A stretch of DNA of 64,000 bases, taken from the NCBI GenBank assembly GCA_937949745.1, contig CALECM010000060.1, positions 5,430 to 69,429 of the forward strand, written 5' to 3'. How positions within the stretch are numbered: the stretch's first letter is position 1; the number at the start of each line of letters is the position of its first letter. The stretch comes from an uncultured Bacteroidales bacterium (lineage in GTDB: Bacteria; Bacteroidota; Bacteroidia; Bacteroidales; WCHB1-69). Below the pieces are notes generated by a model. That model was not told where the DNA came from. It saw only the letters and a program-made list of their open reading frames with translations, and made no database searches. This document shows positions 18,100 through 26,872 of this stretch, one piece after another. The position numbers were made by a program, and so were the translations under genes.

Positions 18100-18702
18100 A
18101 TGAGCCATATAGAACATCTGAAGAAAATAAGTCTGGACGGCGGTTTGCTTTGTCTTGATTTTATCAATACCGTATCCGGTTATATGGTTAATCATCCTAT
18201 AAATTACCTGACCAATGAAGACGAATGGCTTACATGGCTGAAACGTGTAAAATTGGTAGAGGACAGGTTTGGTAATTTTGAAAAAGATTCTTTCAATATT
18301 AACGAGATTCTTCAGGTACGAGAAATGCTTTATCAGTTATTTATCCATTACGTTGAAGAACAAACCATACCCGATAAAGTTTTAGCTGCATTTAATAAGT
18401 ATTGTAGCAGGATGAATAAGTATCTTTCATTTATATCAGACGGAAAAGAAATAAGGGAAATATTGGTTTTTAACCAACAGTCGGCTAATGGCTATCTCTT
18501 ACCCATTATCAGGTCAGCCAAAGATATACTATTGTCAACGGAATTGAGAAATATCAAAGTATGTCCTAATTGCGGATGGATATTTCTGGATAAAACCAAA
18601 AACAATGCCCGCCGGTGGTGTAATATGAAAGCATGCGGGAATAAGATGAAAACCCAAAAATATTACAGAAAAATGTCTCTTCGCAACAATGAAATCGAAT
18701 AG
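18100..18702 (+). CDS. CGNR zinc-finger (ABATE-domain) regulator
   Basis: 200 residues. The N-terminal part (DGGLLCLDFINTVSG) matches the ABATE domain start, and residues about 155-190 hold the CGNR zinc finger: VCPNCGWIFLDKTKNNARRW, then CNMKACGNKMKTQKYY. Cys-x2-Cys and Cys-x4-Cys pairs bind zinc. The conserved CGNR is read here as CGNK. Proteins of this group are thought to be stress-responsive DNA-binding regulators. The acetyltransferase gene follows at once, so the two are probably one operon. Confidence 0.85.
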   Translation: MSHIEHLKKISLDGGLLCLDFINTVSGYMVNHPINYLTNEDEWLTWLKRVKLVEDRFGNFEKDSFNINEILQVREMLYQLFIHYVEEQTIPDKVLAAFNKYCSRMNKYLSFISDGKEIREILVFNQQSANGYLLPIIRSAKDILLSTELRNIKVCPNCGWIFLDKTKNNARRWCNMKACGNKMKTQKYYRKMSLRNNEIE

Positions 18703-18703
18703 T

Positions 18704-19201
18704 ATGGAAAATCAAAAATTGTCTTTAGTGCCGGTCGGGGATCATGATATTCCTCAAATCGAAATCTGGCTTAACCAGGATCACGTTAAGAAGTGGTTTG
18801 AAATACCGGAACAGGGAGTATATATAGCTGATTGGCTAAATGAAGTTTCAAAAAGAAACGGGGAATTTTCATGGATTCATTACTTTATGGTGCAATTGCA
18901 TGATTTTCCTGTCGGATTTGCTTTATATTATGATTGTTGGGATGCTAAAGAAGAATGGTATGAGGTCTCAATCAAAGGCGAGGTTTACAGTATGGATTAT
19001 TTAATTGGCGAACCGTGTTATACAGGCAAAGGATACGGAAAAGAAATGATACGATTACTAATTGATAAAATTAAGCTGAACAGCACAGCGAAAAGTATTA
19101 TTGTACAACCCGACGTGAAAAACCATTCATCCTGCGGAGTACTCCTGTCCAACGGATTTGTTTTCGATAAAGCTAAGAATTATTTTATTTTAGAGATTTG
19201 A
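18704..19201 (+). CDS. GNAT-family N-acetyltransferase (AAC(6')-like)
   Basis: 165 residues from ATG 18704, one base after the preceding stop. An in-frame ATG at 18689 would overlap that gene. The layout fits GNAT enzymes that transfer acetyl from acetyl-CoA: substrate-side LNQDHVKKWF, then the acetyl-CoA loop GKGYGKEMIRLL (Q/RxxGxG type) and the C-terminal SSCGVLLSNGFVFDKAKNYF. LNQDHVKKWF and the overall order resemble aminoglycoside 6'-N-acetyltransferases, but many such chromosomal relatives do not confer resistance. Substrate unknown. Confidence 0.8.
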   Translation: MENQKLSLVPVGDHDIPQIEIWLNQDHVKKWFEIPEQGVYIADWLNEVSKRNGEFSWIHYFMVQLHDFPVGFALYYDCWDAKEEWYEVSIKGEVYSMDYLIGEPCYTGKGYGKEMIRLLIDKIKLNSTAKSIIVQPDVKNHSSCGVLLSNGFVFDKAKNYFILEI

Positions 19202-19543
19202 TCCTTTGACATGAAGCTATAAACAGGAAGGGATATATGGGAATCAGCACCGAAATTATATAGTAAATAAAATTTGAAATAATAAAATATAACGGAAATG
19301 AGAAATCCAAGGCAAGTGTAAGATCTTAAATAAACTTTACTAGAAGATATTAACTACTACTTCTTTATTTAATGTTTCATGAATCTGAGAATATTTTTTA
19401 AATTAAATGAGGGAAAAGTAATTCATTCTAAGCGGAAATACTCCCAAGATTTCTCTTACCAAACTCATTATAACGGTGCTGTAACTAAAAGTTCTATCAT
19501 AATTTAAGAATAAAAAATATTTAATATATAAATAGAGAATTAA
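19202..19543. other. AT-rich intergenic region, nothing recognised
   Basis: 342 bases, clearly more AT-rich than the neighbours. No coding frame, promoter box matching the consensus or stable hairpin was seen. It leads into the AT-rich lipoprotein gene and may belong to the same acquired segment. Confidence 0.3.
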
Positions 19544-20092
19544 ATGAATAAAAACTTTGTATTTTTAGGAGCTATCATTATTCTACTGTATTCATGTCAA
19601 ACGAATATACCTAGAGAGAAGGAATTCACATATAGGAAGTTGACCGAGCGATTGATTCCGATAATTGATGGGTATTATTTATTATTGGATACAAGTGCTG
19701 TTTATAGTGTTATTTTACCTAAAAATTATCAAAGAAATTGGCTTCAAACTTCAGATGGAAATTATGATTATCCTTCAGGTGATATAGTTTATTATGGTTT
19801 TAAAAATAATGCAATTATTTATTTTTCTCATCATTATATGACGACATTGAATTTTGAAAATATCTTTTTAAACATGCAAGATAGTATAATAGCAAATCGT
19901 TTTATCGAACCTTATTATTATTTTATAAATAAAATCGATCCTCCTCTTATGATTTTAGAAGGGGTTGATAGTAATGGTTTATACTGGAAAGATATAAGGT
20001 ATGAATGGATATGCTATGGTTATAAAAATGTAAGTTTAAAGGATAAAAGTCTTTTTGATGAAGTTATAAAATCTATAAGAAGATTAAGATAA
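19544..20092 (+). CDS. Hypothetical lipoprotein
   Basis: 182 residues. The start MNKNFVFLGAIIILLYSC is a type II signal peptide with lipobox LLYSC (Cys18), so the mature protein should be lipid-anchored. The rest is rich in Tyr, Asn and Ile, with no known domain. The order YRKLTERLIPIIDGYYLLLD, a Tyr-rich middle (YYYFINKID) and IRYEWICYGYKNVSL suggests a beta-rich globular fold. The gene is markedly AT-rich, uses A/T-ending codons and lies between two gaps without genes, which suggests horizontal origin. Confidence 0.6.
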   Translation: MNKNFVFLGAIIILLYSCQTNIPREKEFTYRKLTERLIPIIDGYYLLLDTSAVYSVILPKNYQRNWLQTSDGNYDYPSGDIVYYGFKNNAIIYFSHHYMTTLNFENIFLNMQDSIIANRFIEPYYYFINKIDPPLMILEGVDSNGLYWKDIRYEWICYGYKNVSLKDKSLFDEVIKSIRRLR

Positions 20093-20314
20093 AAAGGAGA
20101 TTTAAATTAATTATAAGCAAAAAATAGATCAGCTTGCTATCTATTTTGGGAAGCGAAAGTCCTTTTATCAGAATCGAATTTCAAGCATCTACCATATTTT
20201 ATGAAGCCGATAAATGCGAGAGTATAAAACAGCGGTGAAAGAGGATAGTGTCTATATTACGATGATGAATCAGGTTGATTAAGCTGTAAGCCAATATTTA
20301 TAGGAATCATCGGA

Positions 20315-21361
20315 TTAAAGTCCCAGAAATTTAAATGAAGGTGTCGGCTTAAAGGAGTCATTTGCCTTGCCGCTGTATGTCGCGAAGTTCCCTAAATTGA
20401 GTTTCATTACTTTTCCGTTTTCACTAAGATCGAAATCCCTTAAATTAACCCAAAACGTATTCGGGGTTAATACGGTTTCGAAGTAATATACCAGATTTTT
20501 CTGGTCCGATACGGAACGCCAGCGAGTGGAGGAGATGTTCGGCTCTGTTTCGGAAGATATACCGAAAGGAACGGAGCAATTGCGTATGACGCTGAATACG
20601 CTGGCAACCGACGTGCGCATATCGCCGGTCTGGGGAATGGCCTGGATATAATAGGAAGCACGCACAAAACGGTCTGCGGCCCTGTTTGTTCCGGGCAGCA
20701 TAATCGTTCCGGGTATTCCTTTCCAGTATTCATCCAGCGCAAGTTGCTGCTCGAAAACCGGCGAATTGGTCATCACCACATAAGAAGGATCATGATGGAT
20801 CACCAGTTTTCCGTTAATATACTCGAATACTGCGTTATCTCCCAGTGCATCGGATATGGAGAGATGTACAGTGGTAAATCTTTCCGTTCCGGGGATGTAA
20901 TCGCTGACTATTACAAAAGGCTCATTCCTTAGATAGTTTACGGCTTCTCCTACCGTCGCGAAATTATCCAGTACATATTGCGCCCAGAGCGAGATTGACA
21001 TTCCCGGTTTAGTACCATGAGGGTTAAACTCCGGATATTCGGATTCTCCCAGCCATAATAAATTAGCGACCAGTCCTTTTTCGTTCATGCCGTCGGTAGT
21101 CGCAATATCCCATGCACTAGCAATGATACTGCCGTATTTGGAAGTCCACTTAATTGAAAGAGGCCCCACTTCCCCGTTATGTTGTATTCCTCTGGGAAAT
21201 ACCCATATATTGACATCGATTTCACTTTTCCAGTCCATAGAACGGGCTGTTATTACTGTATTATCAGGTCCTTTGTAAACCACCCTTGTACAGGCATAAG
21301 TGGATGGAGATAATGTTATATTTAATAAAGCCACAATTAGAAATATACCGAAAGTTTTCAT
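20315..21361 (-). CDS. Secreted choloylglycine hydrolase / linear amide C-N hydrolase family enzyme
   Basis: 348 residues with a signal peptide (residues 1-23, ending STYA). Cleavage leaves Cys24 as the N-terminal nucleophile, as in bile salt hydrolases and penicillin V acylases of the Ntn fold. Seen: CTRVVYKGPDNTVITARSMD with Cys24, Arg26 and Asp43; TNSPVF with Asn199; TNRAADRFVRASYY, which carries the family's late conserved Arg. This arrangement is that of the Bacteroides-type enzymes. They cut amide bonds of conjugated bile acids, beta-lactams or N-acyl amides; which one is used here cannot be told. Gene stands alone. The 222-bp gap downstream (20093-20314) holds a possible short decayed frame around 20214-20282. 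Confidence 0.9.
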   Translation of the reverse strand: MKTFGIFLIVALLNITLSPSTYACTRVVYKGPDNTVITARSMDWKSEIDVNIWVFPRGIQHNGEVGPLSIKWTSKYGSIIASAWDIATTDGMNEKGLVANLLWLGESEYPEFNPHGTKPGMSISLWAQYVLDNFATVGEAVNYLRNEPFVIVSDYIPGTERFTTVHLSISDALGDNAVFEYINGKLVIHHDPSYVVMTNSPVFEQQLALDEYWKGIPGTIMLPGTNRAADRFVRASYYIQAIPQTGDMRTSVASVFSVIRNCSVPFGISSETEPNISSTRWRSVSDQKNLVYYFETVLTPNTFWVNLRDFDLSENGKVMKLNLGNFATYSGKANDSFKPTPSFKFLGL

Positions 21362-21483
21362 ATTATTTTATTTTGTGTTGTTGCGGGAGTTTAAATTTCT
21401 AAATGTTAATAACACATAATTTACTATAAACGTTTGTATCAATGATTTTTATTATGACCGGAACAGCCCATCGGAGTCTTAGA

Positions 21484-21522
21484 ATAAAAAAAACTCTGCA
21501 ATCCTTCGATTACAGAGTTTTT
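21484..21522 (-). terminator. Rho-independent terminator after tRNA-Lys
   Basis: AAACTCTG at 21491-21498 pairs with CAGAGTTT at 21513-21520. After one mismatch AATC/GATT extends the stem. Read on the minus strand, the hairpin is followed by a run of T. It lies 35 bases past the tRNA 3' end. Confidence 0.75.
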
Positions 21523-21556
21523 CCGATTTTTGGCCTTGTTTGGCCTTGATTTTCAG

Positions 21557-21629
21557 TGTCCTCGCGGGGGCTCGAACCCCGGACCCATTGATTAAGAGTC
21601 AATTGCTCTACCAACTGAGCTACGAAGAC
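21557..21629 (-). tRNA. tRNA-Lys (anticodon CTT)
   Basis: 73 bases form a full cloverleaf on the minus strand. The acceptor stem is GTCTTCG/CGAGGAC with one G-T pair, the D arm is AGCTCAGTTGGTAGAGC, and the anticodon loop CTCTTAA carries CTT (codon AAG, Lys). The T arm GGGTTCGAGCCCC follows, and the discriminator base is A. No CCA is encoded. The gene lies 86 bases after the aminopeptidase P gene in the same direction, so it could be transcribed with that operon. Confidence 0.95.
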
Positions 21630-21715
21630 TTTTGCGGCGGCAAAAATACAAAAAAGTTCCTTATATACTGCAAATTATTATGCAGGAATATTAACCTCTT
21701 TTATAACCATAAATA

Positions 21716-23002
21716 TTATTCCGCCATCAGTTTTTCAATTTCTTCCACTTCAACCGGTAATCCTTTCATCAGGTCTACCGGATTTTCCCCCACGACCACA
21801 TCGGTTTCGATTCTTACGCCGATCCCTTCTTCAGAAATATAAATACCGGGTTCGCAACTTAAGACCATTCCGGGTTCGAATGTCCAGTCCCGCTGCCCTA
21901 CATCATGCACATCCAACCCAATAAAGTGACTGGTGTTATGCATGTAATATTTTTTAAACAACGGACTTGCCGGATTTTGTTTTTTGACATCTTCGGCCGT
22001 AAAAAGTCCCAGTCTGATCATTTCCTCTTCCATCCTCCTGAAAACATAATCATTGATCTTATGAATAGTCATGCCGGGTTTGAATAACGGAATTGTCTCT
22101 TTATATATAGAAAGCACAGCATTGTAAACCTCTTTCTGGCGGGGCGTAAACTTTCCGTTCACGGGAATAGTACGGGTACAGTCGCCCGCATAATTAGCAT
22201 ATTCCGTTCCGAAATCCATCAGCAGTAAATCACCATCTTTCATGATTTTATCATTTTTAATATAATGGAGTATGCAGGTATCATTGCCACTGGCTATAAT
22301 AGGAGCGAAGGAGTGTCCCGTAGCGCCCAGCCGGAGCATCTCGCAGGTCATCTCCGCTTCGATCTCATATTCGAATTTTCCCGGTCGGGTAGCTTTGGCG
22401 GCCCTCAGGAAAGCGGCTTCCGTAATTTCACACGCTCTTTTCAAAGCCTCAAGTTCTTCGGACTGTTTTACACACCGTAAAGGATAGAGGATCGGAGCAA
22501 GCCGTTCGTACCGGTGTAAGGGATATTCTTTCTTAAGACGTTTGGCCAAACGAATCTCCTGAGTTGGAAAATCCGTTTTCATCCGTGGATTTTCGGGTAT
22601 ATGCAAATATACATGTTTGGTATTCACCATTAAGTCCTGGAGAATGGCATCGAAATTTTCTATGAATAGTACCGTTTTAATACCGGAAAGTTGTGTAACC
22701 TGTTCTTTACTCAACCGGTGCCCGTACCAGGTTACCATTTCAGGCGAAGGATTTTTGATGAAAATAATTTCCCTGTAATCGGGGTTAGGATGCCAGGGAG
22801 ATATGGCCAGGATCGTATCTTCCTGGTCGATACCGCAAAGGTATAATAATTCCGAATTCTGACGGAAGGGGAAGGTGGTATCTCCGCTTCTGGGATATTC
22901 ATCGTGTGAGGTGACTAATACCAATGAATCTTCTTTAATTTCATTGATCACCTGTTGCCGGTTCCGGATATAAAAATCCTGGTTTAACGGTTGGTATTTC
23001 AT
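21716..23002 (-). CDS. Xaa-Pro aminopeptidase (M24 family)
   Basis: 428 residues, close to E. coli PepP (441). It removes N-terminal residues that precede proline, using two metal ions. The N-terminal domain (RSGDTTFPFRQNSELLYLCG) is the creatinase-like half. The C-terminal pita-bread half shows the five ligands: Asp in LMDFGTEYANYAG, Asp in DCTRT, His in SHFIGLDVHDVG, Glu in CEPGIYI and Glu in GVRIETDVVV. It ends a probable operon with the glmM-like, ppa and alkD-like genes; only 11 bases separate it from the glmM-like stop. Confidence 0.95.
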   Translation of the reverse strand: MKYQPLNQDFYIRNRQQVINEIKEDSLVLVTSHDEYPRSGDTTFPFRQNSELLYLCGIDQEDTILAISPWHPNPDYREIIFIKNPSPEMVTWYGHRLSKEQVTQLSGIKTVLFIENFDAILQDLMVNTKHVYLHIPENPRMKTDFPTQEIRLAKRLKKEYPLHRYERLAPILYPLRCVKQSEELEALKRACEITEAAFLRAAKATRPGKFEYEIEAEMTCEMLRLGATGHSFAPIIASGNDTCILHYIKNDKIMKDGDLLLMDFGTEYANYAGDCTRTIPVNGKFTPRQKEVYNAVLSIYKETIPLFKPGMTIHKINDYVFRRMEEEMIRLGLFTAEDVKKQNPASPLFKKYYMHNTSHFIGLDVHDVGQRDWTFEPGMVLSCEPGIYISEEGIGVRIETDVVVGENPVDLMKGLPVEVEEIEKLMAE

Positions 23003-23013
23003 AATGTTTATTT

Positions 23014-24405
23014 TTATTTTCCGGAATGAATAATTTCCCGGATGTCGAGTATGATTTTATCTGCTATATTTTTTGCCGTACTTAGATTGGGCGCTTCCGC
23101 GTATATACGGATGATCGGCTCCGTATTGGAAGGCCTCAGATGTACCCAGCTTTCTTCAAAATCGATCTTGACGCCATCTACCGTATTGATCTTGTAACGT
23201 TCATATTTGGCGGCGATCTTTTCCAGTATATCTTTTACATTCATCTCCGGGGATAGTTCAATCTTGTTTTTGGAGATATGGTAATCGCTGTATTTCCTTC
23301 GCAATTCCGAAGGACTTTTTCCTGAACGGGCCATATAGGAAAGAAAAAGTGCAATACCGACCAGGGCATCCCTTCCGTAGTGTAAATCCGGGTAAATAAT
23401 GCCTCCGTTCCCTTCCCCGCCGATCACGGCTCCGGTCTCTTTCATCATGGCGACTACATTTACTTCACCCACTGCCGATTTGAAGCACTCTACTCCGTAT
23501 TGCCTGCAAAGATCGTCTAAAGCGCGGGTAGAGGAGAGGTTGGAAACGGCATTTCCTTTATGGTCCTGTAAGATATAATCCGCTACCGATACCAACGTAT
23601 ACTCTTCACCGAACATTTCTCCGTCTTCCATGACAATGGCCAGACGATCTACGTCCGGATCTACGACAAATCCCGCATCATAATTATTTTTCTTCATTTC
23701 TTCCGAAATCTCATAGAGATGTTCGGGCAGTGGTTCCGGGTTATGGGCGAAGATCCCTGTCGGTTCCGGGTTGAGGAGTTTGATCTTTTGTACTCCGAGC
23801 CGGCTTAACAGTGGTGGCAATGCGATACTTCCGGTGGAATTAACACAATCGATAATAACGGAGAAGTCTGCTTTGGCAATAGCCTCCGTATCGACAAGCG
23901 GTATTTTTAATATTTCTTCGATATGATCATCAATGGCATTTTCGTATGCAGTATATTGTCCGAGTTGCCGGATTCCGGCAAATTCAAAATCTTCGCTTTC
24001 TGAGATGGTTAAAAGGGAATTCGCTTCTTCTCCGGAGATGAATTCTCCTTTGCTGTTCAGGAGCTTAAGGGCGTTCCATTCGGCAGGGTTATGGCTTGCG
24101 GTAAGGATAATGGCTCCGTCGGCTTGTTGCTGAGTCACCGCCATGGCTACAGTCGGCGTAGTCGAAAGCCCTAGGTCGATTACATTTGCTCCCATGCTTT
24201 GTAAAGTGGCACAGACAATGCTGTTGACCATTTCTCCGGATATACGTGCGTCACGGCCTACAACGATGGTTAACCCGGATTGCTCCCGGCGTAAAAAAGT
24301 AACGAAGGCCGCCGTAAATTTTACGATATCCACAGGGGTAAGGTTATGGCCCGGTTTACCTCCTATGGTACCCCTGATTCCTGAAATTGATTTGATAAGA
24401 GACAT
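23014..24405 (-). CDS. glmM: Phosphoglucosamine mutase-type phosphohexomutase (GlmM-like)
   Basis: 463 residues. Alpha-D-phosphohexomutases swap a phosphate between C6 and C1; GlmM makes glucosamine-1-phosphate for peptidoglycan and LPS. Seen: the start ISGIRGTIGG, the phosphoserine loop TASHNPAEWNALK, the metal-binding DPDVDRLAIV and the sugar-binding GEGNGGIIYP. The phosphate-binding RPSNTEPIIRIYAEA is near the C-terminus. GEGNGG with the short start resembles the Bacteroidota GlmM/phosphomannomutase group; specificity between glucosamine and mannose forms is not certain. Part of a minus-strand cluster with the pyrophosphatase gene. Confidence 0.85.
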   Translation of the reverse strand: MSLIKSISGIRGTIGGKPGHNLTPVDIVKFTAAFVTFLRREQSGLTIVVGRDARISGEMVNSIVCATLQSMGANVIDLGLSTTPTVAMAVTQQQADGAIILTASHNPAEWNALKLLNSKGEFISGEEANSLLTISESEDFEFAGIRQLGQYTAYENAIDDHIEEILKIPLVDTEAIAKADFSVIIDCVNSTGSIALPPLLSRLGVQKIKLLNPEPTGIFAHNPEPLPEHLYEISEEMKKNNYDAGFVVDPDVDRLAIVMEDGEMFGEEYTLVSVADYILQDHKGNAVSNLSSTRALDDLCRQYGVECFKSAVGEVNVVAMMKETGAVIGGEGNGGIIYPDLHYGRDALVGIALFLSYMARSGKSPSELRRKYSDYHISKNKIELSPEMNVKDILEKIAAKYERYKINTVDGVKIDFEESWVHLRPSNTEPIIRIYAEAPNLSTAKNIADKIILDIREIIHSGK

Positions 24406-24462
24406 TGAATAATAAGGTTAGATGATTTAATTAGATTATAAAGTGATGTTTTTGATCGATTC

Positions 24463-25026
24463 TTATCCGAAGAAATATTTATGTAATTCGCCGAAACATT
24501 TCTGATATAGCTGGAATGCTTCTTCCAGAATCCGGATGGCCATTTCCTTGTTAAAAGGGTCTTTCACCACAACGGTCTTATTTTCCAGTTTTTTATAGTC
24601 CTCGAAGAAACTCATGATTTCGTTCAACTGATGTTCGGGCAGATCCGAGATGCTGTCGATATGGTTCACACTGGGATCTCCTTCCGCCACGGCAATGATT
24701 TTATCGTCGGGAACGCCGCCGTCGAGCATACGCATCACCCCAATCACTTTAGCCGGTACAATACACAACGGTACTACCTCGATCTGTGAAAGGATCAGGA
24801 TATCCAGCGGATCCTGGTCTTCGGCGTATGTCTGCGGAATGAACCCGTAGTTGGCCGGATAATAAACCGAAGAGTAAAGCACCCGGTCCAGCTTCAAAAG
24901 ACCGCTCTGTTTATCCAGCTCATATTTGGCCCGGTTTCCTTTCGGTATTTCAATGATGCCGTTAACGATGCCGGGGATCTGGTCTCCGGGAGAAACATGG
25001 TGCCAGGGATTAAAATTATTTCGCAT
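24463..25026 (-). CDS. ppa: Inorganic pyrophosphatase (soluble, type I)
   Basis: 187 residues (E. coli Ppa 176). It hydrolyses pyrophosphate to two phosphates with Mg2+, driving biosynthesis. Seen: [19 protein letters not shown], then [20 protein letters not shown] and DILIL with the metal-binding DxDPxD signature, and [20 protein letters not shown]. The DLPEH segment and the basic [11 protein letters not shown] follow as expected. It lies 28 bases after the alkD-like stop and 57 bases before the glmM-like start, on one strand. Confidence 0.95.
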   Translation of the reverse strand: MRNNFNPWHHVSPGDQIPGIVNGIIEIPKGNRAKYELDKQSGLLKLDRVLYSSVYYPANYGFIPQTYAEDQDPLDILILSQIEVVPLCIVPAKVIGVMRMLDGGVPDDKIIAVAEGDPSVNHIDSISDLPEHQLNEIMSFFEDYKKLENKTVVVKDPFNKEMAIRILEEAFQLYQKCFGELHKYFFG

Positions 25027-25054
25027 TATTTAAACTTGTATATATCGGTTTATA

Positions 25055-25768
25055 TTAAATCTCACCTTTCAAAAATTGCTTCCGGATATTTTCCGGATAT
25101 TTTTCAATGGCGTAACGTAACATCGTTCTCGGCATTTTCCTGTAGCGGGCATTATCGGTCAAATAACAGTGCAACGCCTCCTGATTCATCTTACCGGCTT
25201 CTCTCAGCATCCAGCCGGTAGCTTTGTGGATAAGGTCATGCGGATGGTCCGTTAAAATATCCGAGATGGAAAACGTATCTTTAAAATCATTCCTTTTTAT
25301 AAAATAGTAGGTTGAAATGATACTGATCCGTTGTAACCACAAATGCTCCGTCCGGGCAAATGCATACAACGGATCGCGGGATTTATCCCACAAATATCCT
25401 CCTACGATATCACGGCATGACAAATCCACCAGATCCCAATTATTGATGCGATCTGCATGGGCGATATAAAAATCATATATTGCTTTCCGTTGCTCCTCGT
25501 TTTTTGTTTTGTTGAATTGCTCCACTAAGAACAAAAGTCCGGTCAGCCTGCATTCGTGGTAAGGATCGGACAGCAGTTTTTCCACTTCCGGAAAAGGTAA
25601 GCTTTTATATTTTTTTACCAGCTTCCGTTGTTGAGGTACGACCACGCCGATGAACAAGTCTCCTTCTCCGTACTGTCCGCTCCCGGTCTTAAAAAAATAA
25701 GGGAGAAATTCCTTCTTTTCAGGATCCGACAGGTCTAAGAGTTCTTTTTTGATCTCTGCAGCAGTCAT
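25055..25768 (-). CDS. DNA alkylation repair protein (AlkD-like HEAT repeat)
   Basis: 237 residues. AlkD glycosylases remove alkylated purines without base flipping, using a concave HEAT-repeat surface. Seen: GEGDLFIGVVVPQQRKLVKK, HECRLTGLLFLVEQF, NNWDLVDLSCRDIVGGYL (the conserved W-D stretch that carries the catalytic Asp in AlkD), RTEHLWLQRISII and HDLIHKATGWMLREAGK with the conserved Trp-Arg. First gene of a probable four-gene operon, with a perfect -7 box just upstream. Confidence 0.88.
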   Translation of the reverse strand: MTAAEIKKELLDLSDPEKKEFLPYFFKTGSGQYGEGDLFIGVVVPQQRKLVKKYKSLPFPEVEKLLSDPYHECRLTGLLFLVEQFNKTKNEEQRKAIYDFYIAHADRINNWDLVDLSCRDIVGGYLWDKSRDPLYAFARTEHLWLQRISIISTYYFIKRNDFKDTFSISDILTDHPHDLIHKATGWMLREAGKMNQEALHCYLTDNARYRKMPRTMLRYAIEKYPENIRKQFLKGEI

Positions 25769-25800
25769 AATGGAATATTTAAAAATAGATTAACAAGATG

Positions 25801-25808
25801 CAAAAATA
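25801..25808 (-). promoter_or_regulatory. -7 promoter box of the alkD-like/ppa/glmM-like/pepP-like operon
   Basis: CAAAAATA reads TATTTTTG on the minus strand, a perfect TAnnTTTG match 32 bases before the ATG at 25768. No properly spaced -33 box was found. No other consensus box was noticed between the four genes, so this may drive all of them. Confidence 0.55.
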
Positions 25809-25996
25809 CAAATGTTTGACAAATAATCGGCTATCGGTTCCGTGATGCATATCGCATAAGAATCGGATTTACCGGAATACCGAAATGGTATCATTATATA
25901 TTCTTACACAATAAATGCGATTAAATATAGTTTGGTAAACATGTTTTTAGATGAACAAAAAATTACTTCTTCTCTTTTTATATTAAAATTTATTGA

Positions 25997-26830
25997 ATGA
26001 CCAATTCTATTATCTCGGATTACAAGTACAAAACCGGTTTTGCCCTGAGTGGCGGAGGCGCGCGTGGCTTTGCCCATCTTGGCGCCATACAGGCTTTGAA
26101 AGAACATCATATCACTCCTGATATTATGTCCGGCGTGAGCGCAGGGGCTTTAGCGGGTGTTTTTATCGCTGACGGTTACGAACCCGCGGAAATCATGGAA
26201 ATATTTAATGAAATGACTTTCCGGGAATTTACGGAACTATCACTGCCTAATCACGGATTATTTAAAACCAGCCGTTTAGAAGCATTCGTTAAAAAATATA
26301 TCAAAGCCACCAATTTCGAAGATCTCAAAATCCCGTTGATAGTCACTACGGCTGATTTTGATAATGGGGTCAGTGTCAATTTTTGTGAAGGCCCTCTGGT
26401 TACCCCGGTGGTCGCTTCCTGTTCTTTTCCTATCGTATTTTCTCCTACCCTGATCGACGGTGTGCAATATGTAGACGGAGGTTTGTTTAAGAATTTCCCG
26501 GTTTCCGTGATCAGGGAACAGTGTGAAAAGGTAGTGGGAATTAATGTAAGTCCCGTTTCTACCAAATATACCAAAGATACGCTGAGAGGAGTGATCGATA
26601 AATGTGTTCAGTTTCTGCTTGATGCCACTACCATTCAGGATACGCCTTTATGCGACCTGCTCATTAAACCGCTCGAGATACGGAAATATTCCATTTTTGA
26701 CGTAAAGGCTTCCAAGGAAATATATGATATTGGTTATCAGGCTGCCCTGGAAGTATTGCGGGAACAGAAAATCATGGAAAAGGGCAATGATGCGGTTTCC
26801 TTTAAAGAACCGTTAAAAACGGATAAATGA
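25997..26830 (+). CDS. Patatin-like phospholipase
   Basis: 277 residues without a signal peptide. Patatin-family lipid acyl hydrolases use a Ser-Asp dyad. Seen: the oxyanion loop SGGGARGFAHLGAI, the nucleophile elbow GVSAGALAG (GxSxG) and the catalytic YVDGGLFKNFP (DGG). This is the RssA/YlbK-like cytoplasmic type. Likely acts on membrane phospholipids; the physiological substrate is unknown. It lies 42 bases before lepA, whose promoter boxes fall in that gap, so the two are probably transcribed separately. Confidence 0.92.
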   Translation: MTNSIISDYKYKTGFALSGGGARGFAHLGAIQALKEHHITPDIMSGVSAGALAGVFIADGYEPAEIMEIFNEMTFREFTELSLPNHGLFKTSRLEAFVKKYIKATNFEDLKIPLIVTTADFDNGVSVNFCEGPLVTPVVASCSFPIVFSPTLIDGVQYVDGGLFKNFPVSVIREQCEKVVGINVSPVSTKYTKDTLRGVIDKCVQFLLDATTIQDTPLCDLLIKPLEIRKYSIFDVKASKEIYDIGYQAALEVLREQKIMEKGNDAVSFKEPLKTDK

Positions 26831-26846
26831 TACTGTCCGGACTCAA

Positions 26847-26864
26847 TATTTTTGCGTATTTTTG
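26847..26864 (+). promoter_or_regulatory. Two tandem -7 boxes before lepA
   Basis: TATTTTTG occurs at 26847-26854 and again at 26857-26864, ten bases apart, both perfect TAnnTTTG. The second predicts a transcript start about 26868-26870, only a few bases before the lepA ATG at 26873, so the leader would be nearly absent. The first would give a start about one helical turn upstream. Confidence 0.6.
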
Positions 26865-26872
26865 CACCGCTT

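Noticed and set aside
20214..20282. 22-codon frame after the lipoprotein gene
   Set aside because: Too short and without a visible promoter; treated as possible remnant, not as a gene.
21557..21629. tRNA-Lys as an attachment site of an integrated element
   Set aside because: No integrase and no repeat of the tRNA 3' end was noticed nearby.
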